Position numbers and translations under genes: made by a program. Below are positions 5,919 to 9,210 of a stretch of DNA of 9,210 bases, piece by piece. Source of the DNA: Holophagae bacterium (GTDB lineage: Bacteria; Acidobacteriota; Thermoanaerobaculia; Thermoanaerobaculales; Sulfomarinibacteraceae). The DNA is taken from contig JAUWTC010000063.1 of NCBI GenBank assembly GCA_030609785.1, forward strand, positions 1 to 9,210. Reading direction: 5' to 3'. The notes beneath the pieces are model-generated. The model was not told where the DNA came from. It did not search any database and was given only the letters and a program-made list of their open reading frames with translations. How positions within the stretch are numbered: the stretch's first letter is position 1; every line of letters begins with the position of its first letter.

Positions 5919-7079
5919 ATGGCACGATTTCGGATTCTGTTCCTGAGTTTTTCGGTGATGTGTCTTCTGCTGTTCGCAGGCCTGCTCCGGGCTGGGCTCA
6001 GCGGCGAGGACAGGGAGGACCTCTTCAGGTCCTTGGGGATTCTGACGGAGGTGATTCACCTCGTAGAGAGTGAGTATGTCGACGAATTGAACGACGAGGC
6101 GCTGTTGATGGCCCTTGATGCCGGCCTGCTGGAGAGTGTCGACCCCTGGGCGGCAGTTGTCCCCGAGGCCGAAGTCGAAACCTACCGCAGTTTGATCTCC
6201 GAGCCGCCGGCCTACGGGCTGTTCATCGGTGGGCGGTTGGGTTCGGCGGCTGTCCGCTGTGCCATTCCGGGGTCACCGGCAGCTGCGGCGGATCTCCAGT
6301 CGTGGGAGGTGATCGAAAAGGTCGGTGACGTCTACACACGAGGCCGACCCTTGTGGCAGATTCGCCTCGATCTGGCCCAGCGTGAAGCGGCTGAGCAGAG
6401 CGTTGTCCTGACGGTGGTTGACCGCCATGTTGATGAGCGCCGCGAGGTCGTTCTGGATGCGGTGGAGTGGAAGCCTGAGCCGATAGCGGTTTCGGAGCGG
6501 GACGGCGTGCAAGTCATCAAGATCAGCGCCCTCGAGGTCGGCGTGGCCTCCGAGGTGGAGAGGGCGGTGGCGGCCGGGCAGCCCGTTGTCATCGACCTCA
6601 GGAAGCTTGTGTGGGGCCTTGAATCCGAAGCGGTGGCCGCGGCGGACGTCTTCATCGATGAGGGGTTGATCGCGATGCGGTCCGGGCGACGTGCCGGGGA
6701 GGAACGGTTCGAGGCAACCGGGCACCGTATTCAAGGACCACCGCCGGTCGTATTGATCGGGCCCGACACCGAAGGCGTCGGTGAGATACTGGCATCGGCT
6801 TTGGGCCGGCACGGGAGCCCTTTGGTCGGCTGGAACAGTGCGGGGCATGCGCCCCACATGCGCTTTGTCCACTCAGGGGGCCTCCATCTCTGGATTCCAG
6901 TCGGGCAGTGGCTCGGAGACGACGGTGAGCCGATCAACGGGGCCGGCCTGGAACCCTCGGAGGAAGTGGAGTTCTTTGACGAAGAGGGTGAGGACGAAGA
7001 CAAGGTACTGGCTCGCGGTATCGAAATGGCACTCGAAGGGGCGCATCCTGAAGAGTCCGTCCTCGACGAAGCGGCCTGA
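5919..7079 (+). CDS. CtpA-like S41 family protein lacking the Ser-Lys dyad (probable pseudoprotease)
   Basis: The layout is that of carboxy-terminal processing proteases. There is an N-terminal membrane or signal segment (about 5-24), then a helical part with YVDELNDEALLMALDAGLLESVDPW. A divergent PDZ-like domain follows (about 97-170, GSPAAAADLQ), and then the S41 core with VVIDLR (223-228), ADVFIDEGLIA, GEILASALGRHG, LVGW and a C-terminal block GLHLWIPVGQWL...GAGLEPSEEV. In active enzymes the nucleophile is the middle Ser of SASASE and the base is Lys of FGKG. Here the aligned segments read TEGVGE and SAGHA, giving Gly286 and His310. NPGG after DLR is also replaced (KLVWG). Activity is therefore unlikely, and a binding or scaffold role is inferred. 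An acidic stretch (about 348-361) follows the core. Start: ATG 5919 is preferred because GAGAGG (5907-5912) lies six bases upstream; for ATG 5913 it would abut the codon. The gene follows the EnvC-like gene by 22-28 nt and overlaps nothing. Confidence 0.8.
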   Translation: MARFRILFLSFSVMCLLLFAGLLRAGLSGEDREDLFRSLGILTEVIHLVESEYVDELNDEALLMALDAGLLESVDPWAAVVPEAEVETYRSLISEPPAYGLFIGGRLGSAAVRCAIPGSPAAAADLQSWEVIEKVGDVYTRGRPLWQIRLDLAQREAAEQSVVLTVVDRHVDERREVVLDAVEWKPEPIAVSERDGVQVIKISALEVGVASEVERAVAAGQPVVIDLRKLVWGLESEAVAAADVFIDEGLIAMRSGRRAGEERFEATGHRIQGPPPVVLIGPDTEGVGEILASALGRHGSPLVGWNSAGHAPHMRFVHSGGLHLWIPVGQWLGDDGEPINGAGLEPSEEVEFFDEEGEDEDKVLARGIEMALEGAHPEESVLDEAA

Positions 7080-7090
7080 GGGCTGTTGGT

Positions 7091-8278
7091 TTGGTCGCCC
7101 TTAAACGCTCCCGCAGCGCAAAAGCAAAACGGAATGCTTGGCTGATCCCGATTTTGGGCGTGGCGTTGATCGCCTTGGTTGCCGCTTTGTGGATGCTGTT
7201 TCGTCCTTCGGGTTCTGGGCCGGGCAATGGTCAACCGGTAGGGGGGGACTTCGCTGAGGTCATCAGGCAGTTGGCAGCTCGCCGGGGCGATGATCTGGAC
7301 CGGCGAAGGGAAGACGATCCGATTCGCAAGGAAGGCGACGTTTTCGTCCGGACTTGGCGGTTGGAGTTGCCCGAGGGGAAAGCTCTTCAGGCGCTGTGCT
7401 CGGATCTCGAGGCTGAAGCTTCCCGATGGGGAGCTCCGGTGACCTACGAGGCTGAGGACTTGCAGGGCGGCCGGAGAGTCCGGATCGATCTTGGGGCTGA
7501 AGCCTTCGACATCCACGTCGTTTCGGCGCCCGCTGCACCGAAGCCGACGCCGACACCGAAGCCTCCGCCACCGACGCCGACCCCCACACCTCGGCCTCCA
7601 CCACCACCAGGGGCGCGGGGTGAGTTGGTGATCCTGTTGGACGACGCGGGACAGAAGATGGACTTGGTTCCACGGATGGCCGCACTGCCGTCGGCGGTCG
7701 GTGTCGCGGTGCTGCCGTTCCTGCCCTCGAGTTCCGAGACCGCGGTTGCCCTTCACAAAGCTGGTCACGAGGTCTGGTTGCATCTTCCGATGGAGCCAAA
7801 CGGATATCCGGCCAACAAGCCCGGCCCCGGGGCGGTCTTCGTTTCGATGGCCGAGGACGAAGTGCGGATGACGGTTCATTCCGCGCTGAACAACGTGCCT
7901 CACGCCGTTGGAATGAACAACCACATGGGCTCCAAGGCGACGGCTGATTTGAGATTGATGACCTGGGTCATGCAGGAGCTCAAAGGCCGGGGCATGGCGT
8001 TCATCGATTCCAGGACGACGGTGGAAACTGTCGCCGAGACTGCTGCCCGGGCACAGGGCATCAAGACTGCCAGGCGCAAGGTCTTTTTGGACAACGAAAG
8101 GTCGGGCGCCGCCATCAAACGCCAACTCGACGAGGCCGTGTACCGCGCCCTGATCGACGGCCGGGCCATCGCTATCGGACACATGGCTTCGGTGACTTTA
8201 GGGGTTCTTGAAGCTGAACTTCCGGGTCTGGAGGCTCGAGGCATCACGCTGGTGGCACCGACCGAGGTGTTGGAGTAG
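7091..8278 (+). CDS. yibQ: Divergent polysaccharide deacetylase (YibQ/DUF610-like)
   Basis: This is a predicted periplasmic, membrane-anchored member of the NodB-related divergent polysaccharide deacetylase family, whose substrate is not firmly known. One transmembrane helix (about 16-37) follows a basic N-terminus (KRSRSAKAKR). A mixed domain extends to about 145, a Pro/Thr/Lys-rich linker spans 147-173, and the catalytic-type domain fills 178-395. Conserved family blocks are all visible: LVILLDDAG with D184-D185, HLPMEP (231-236), GMNNHMGS (274-281), FIDSRTT (304-310), FLDN (332-335) and IAIGH (360-364). It starts with TTG at 7091, supported by GAGGG (7078-7082) eight bases upstream, which overlaps the stop codon of the S41 gene. 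This points to coupled translation. Its position after envC and an S41 gene matches a gene order conserved in several bacterial groups. Unlike its two upstream neighbours its key residues look intact. At 395 aa it is longer than E. coli YibQ because of the extra domain and linker. Confidence 0.9.
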   Translation: MVALKRSRSAKAKRNAWLIPILGVALIALVAALWMLFRPSGSGPGNGQPVGGDFAEVIRQLAARRGDDLDRRREDDPIRKEGDVFVRTWRLELPEGKALQALCSDLEAEASRWGAPVTYEAEDLQGGRRVRIDLGAEAFDIHVVSAPAAPKPTPTPKPPPPTPTPTPRPPPPPGARGELVILLDDAGQKMDLVPRMAALPSAVGVAVLPFLPSSSETAVALHKAGHEVWLHLPMEPNGYPANKPGPGAVFVSMAEDEVRMTVHSALNNVPHAVGMNNHMGSKATADLRLMTWVMQELKGRGMAFIDSRTTVETVAETAARAQGIKTARRKVFLDNERSGAAIKRQLDEAVYRALIDGRAIAIGHMASVTLGVLEAELPGLEARGITLVAPTEVLE

Positions 8279-8358
8279 GAGCGCGTACCGTATTGGCCCT
8301 CTGAGGGTAACGATTAAATTGAGGGCGGGTAAATGGGCCAATCCGGCCCACGCTCCTA
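8276..8358. repeat. 83-bp two-tier palindrome overlapping the yibQ stop codon
   Basis: The outer arms TAGGAGCG (8276-8283) and CGCTCCTA (8351-8358) and the inner arms ATTGGCCC (8292-8299) and GGGCCAAT (8335-8342) are perfect inverted repeats. They are separated by 8 nt on both sides, so they share one centre. The outer left arm begins with the TAG stop of the deacetylase gene. No T run follows directly. It may be a REP-like or small palindromic element, or an mRNA 3'-end structure. Confidence 0.6.
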
Positions 8359-8363
8359 GTTGT

Positions 8364-8386
8364 TGCGCTACGCGCAGTCTGTTTTT
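8364..8386 (+). terminator. Weak candidate rho-independent terminator after the envelope cluster
   Basis: TGCGC (8364-8368) and GCGCA (8372-8376) form a 5-bp stem with loop TAC. After five more bases comes a run of five T (8382-8386). The stem is short and the T run is displaced, so termination efficiency is doubtful, but the position after the last cluster gene is suitable. Confidence 0.4.
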
Positions 8387-8400
8387 GAGGAGTTGATTCT

Positions 8401-8428
8401 CCAGTTTCCAGTTTCGAGTTTCCAGTTT
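8401..8428. repeat. Heptameric tandem repeat, CCAGTTT x4
   Basis: Four consecutive 7-bp units are visible: CCAGTTT, CCAGTTT, CGAGTTT and CCAGTTT, with a single substitution in the third copy. It lies in the 195-bp gap between the deacetylase and the HMA lipoprotein genes. It has the same period as the AACGNNC repeat near 4017-4051 but a different sequence. Confidence 0.8.
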
Positions 8429-8473
8429 CTAATCTCCGCCAATCTACCGTAGGATAGCGGCTGTGGAGGAATT

Positions 8474-8791
8474 ATGGAGATCAAACGAACTGTGATTGCC
8501 GTGGTGGCTGTTGCCCTTGCGGTCACGGTGGTGATCGGTTGTGGCGCCGGAGCCCGTGATGCCGGTGACGAGCCGGTGACGGTGACCTTCGACGTCGCAG
8601 GGATGACCTGTGAAAGTTGTGAGGAAGCGATTGTCCACACCGTCGGGCAGTTGGACGGAGTCGACATGGTCGAGTCTCGACACATCACGGGGACGACCAC
8701 CGTGTTGTTCCGCCCCGGCGAGCTCACCAGGGAGGCGATCGTCGAAACGATCGAGGGCTTGGGCTACTCGGTCGTCAACCCGGAAGGGTGA
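8474..8791 (+). CDS. HMA-domain lipoprotein (MerP/CopZ-like metal-binding protein)
   Basis: This 105-aa protein has a hydrophobic N-terminus (7-21) ending in a lipobox-like VVIGC, so Cys23 is probably lipidated. The protein would then sit on a membrane facing the periplasm. A single heavy-metal-associated domain fills about 35-102, with the metal-binding motif GMTCESC (C46 and C49) and a C-terminal LGYSV block as in MerP and CopZ. The family binds soft metals such as Cu(I) or Hg(II) and passes them to a partner. No P-type ATPase, reductase or metalloregulator is seen nearby, so the metal and partner are unknown. ATG 8474 follows GGAGGA (8465-8470) at a short spacing of three bases. The stop is six bases from the start of the RmuC-like gene, so the two are probably cotranscribed. 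Confidence 0.9.
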   Translation: MEIKRTVIAVVAVALAVTVVIGCGAGARDAGDEPVTVTFDVAGMTCESCEEAIVHTVGQLDGVDMVESRHITGTTTVLFRPGELTREAIVETIEGLGYSVVNPEG

Positions 8792-8797
8792 GGCGTT

Positions 8798-9210
8798 ATG
8801 GAATGGTTAGGCGCGATAGGCGTCCTCAATGTCGTGCTGATGTCTGTCGTCGTGATCCTCCTCGTCCGACAGGAGATGAAACGGCGCGAACAGGACCGGG
8901 GCTGGGCGAACCGAGAGGCGCAGTTGCGGGATGCAGTTGGCGTTGCCGCGGCCCAGGGGCAGCAAAACGTGGAGCGTCGGATCGCTGAATTCGAAAAAGC
9001 TGTCGGTGGTGATTCAACGCAGTTGCGGGAGGTTTTGCTGGAGCGGTTCGGTGGTCTCAATACAGGGATCGTCGAACAGCTGGCCGCCGGGAGAACGTCG
9101 AGTCAACACACCCTCGGTGAGTTCAAGGATGAGGTCAAGGGGGTCTTGGCCGAACACGGACGAGCCTTCGAACAGCGCCAGGGGGAAGCCCTCAAGGCGT
9201 TGCAGGACAG
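8798..9210 (+). CDS. rmuC: RmuC-like DNA recombination protein, N-terminal part (runs off window)
   Basis: The frame is open from ATG 8798 to the window end, giving 137 complete codons without a stop. An N-terminal transmembrane helix (about 3-23) is followed by a basic patch (MKRR) and a long charged, Gln-rich coiled-coil region that includes LLERFGGL, EQLAAGR and FEQRQGEALKALQD. This arrangement and the last segment resemble the N-terminal part of RmuC proteins, which limit recombination at inverted repeats and carry a nuclease-like domain further on. That diagnostic domain lies outside the window, so another membrane-anchored coiled-coil protein is possible. AAGGGTGAGG (8784-8793) is a strong ribosome binding site, overlapping the stop codon of the HMA lipoprotein gene, which indicates translational coupling. 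Confidence 0.75.
   Translation, partial: MEWLGAIGVLNVVLMSVVVILLVRQEMKRREQDRGWANREAQLRDAVGVAAAQGQQNVERRIAEFEKAVGGDSTQLREVLLERFGGLNTGIVEQLAAGRTSSQHTLGEFKDEVKGVLAEHGRAFEQRQGEALKALQD

Noticed and set aside
6731..8182. A 483-codon open frame on the minus strand
   Set aside because: It overlaps the S41-like and YibQ-like genes in antisense, is low-complexity (Arg/Pro/Ser runs opposite the Pro-rich linker), and has no recognisable domain.
8427..8455. A -10-like TAGGAT (8450-8455) before the HMA lipoprotein gene
   Set aside because: Only four of six bases match, and no acceptable -35 lies 16-18 bp upstream.

Overview
The window looks like a chromosomal segment of a Gram-negative bacterium with moderately high GC. 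The evidence for a Gram-negative cell is an EnvC/CtpA/YibQ-type envelope gene cluster, a lipoprotein and several exported or membrane-anchored proteins. The phylum cannot be fixed from sequence alone. The FadN-type beta-oxidation enzyme and the intergenic CACGAAGAA repeats would fit an Acidobacteriota- or Deltaproteobacteria-like environmental lineage, but that is inference.

Left part, minus strand (about 84-3879): a two-gene fatty-acid beta-oxidation operon. A promoter-like sequence is overlapped by a perfect 18-bp inverted repeat that closely resembles the operator of the TetR-family regulator FadR of Bacillus. It is followed by a leader with a hairpin, then an 808-aa 3-hydroxyacyl-CoA dehydrogenase/enoyl-CoA hydratase (FadN type) and a thiolase (FadA type). 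A strong bidirectional rho-independent terminator closes the operon. Together the two enzymes carry out the hydration, oxidation and thiolysis steps of the cycle.

Middle (3736-4711): a repeat-rich divergent intergenic region with 9-bp and 7-bp degenerate tandem repeats. It is followed by a very small exported protein that looks like a chalcone-isomerase-like protein with its core missing, and then by a ~180-bp palindromic element with 17-bp terminal inverted repeats (MITE-like). This element fills the whole gap before the next gene, and its right end contains the annotated start codon of that gene.

Right part, plus strand (4703-8278): an envelope or cell-division cluster of an EnvC-like degenerate LytM/M23 protein, a CtpA-like S41 protein and a YibQ-like divergent polysaccharide deacetylase. 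The order matches the envC-ctpA-yibQ arrangement known elsewhere. The S41 member has apparently lost both residues of its Ser-Lys dyad (Gly and His instead), so it is probably a pseudoprotease. The EnvC member has lost most zinc ligands, as amidase activators do. The cluster ends in an 83-bp palindrome and a weak terminator-like hairpin.

Far right (8474-9210): a small lipoprotein with a heavy-metal-associated (HMA) domain, tightly followed by the N-terminal part of an RmuC-like protein that runs off the window.

The most interesting points are the predicted FadR-type operator, the S41 pseudoprotease inside a conserved amidase-control cluster, the palindromic element that appears to supply a start codon, and the core-deleted chalcone-isomerase-like protein.
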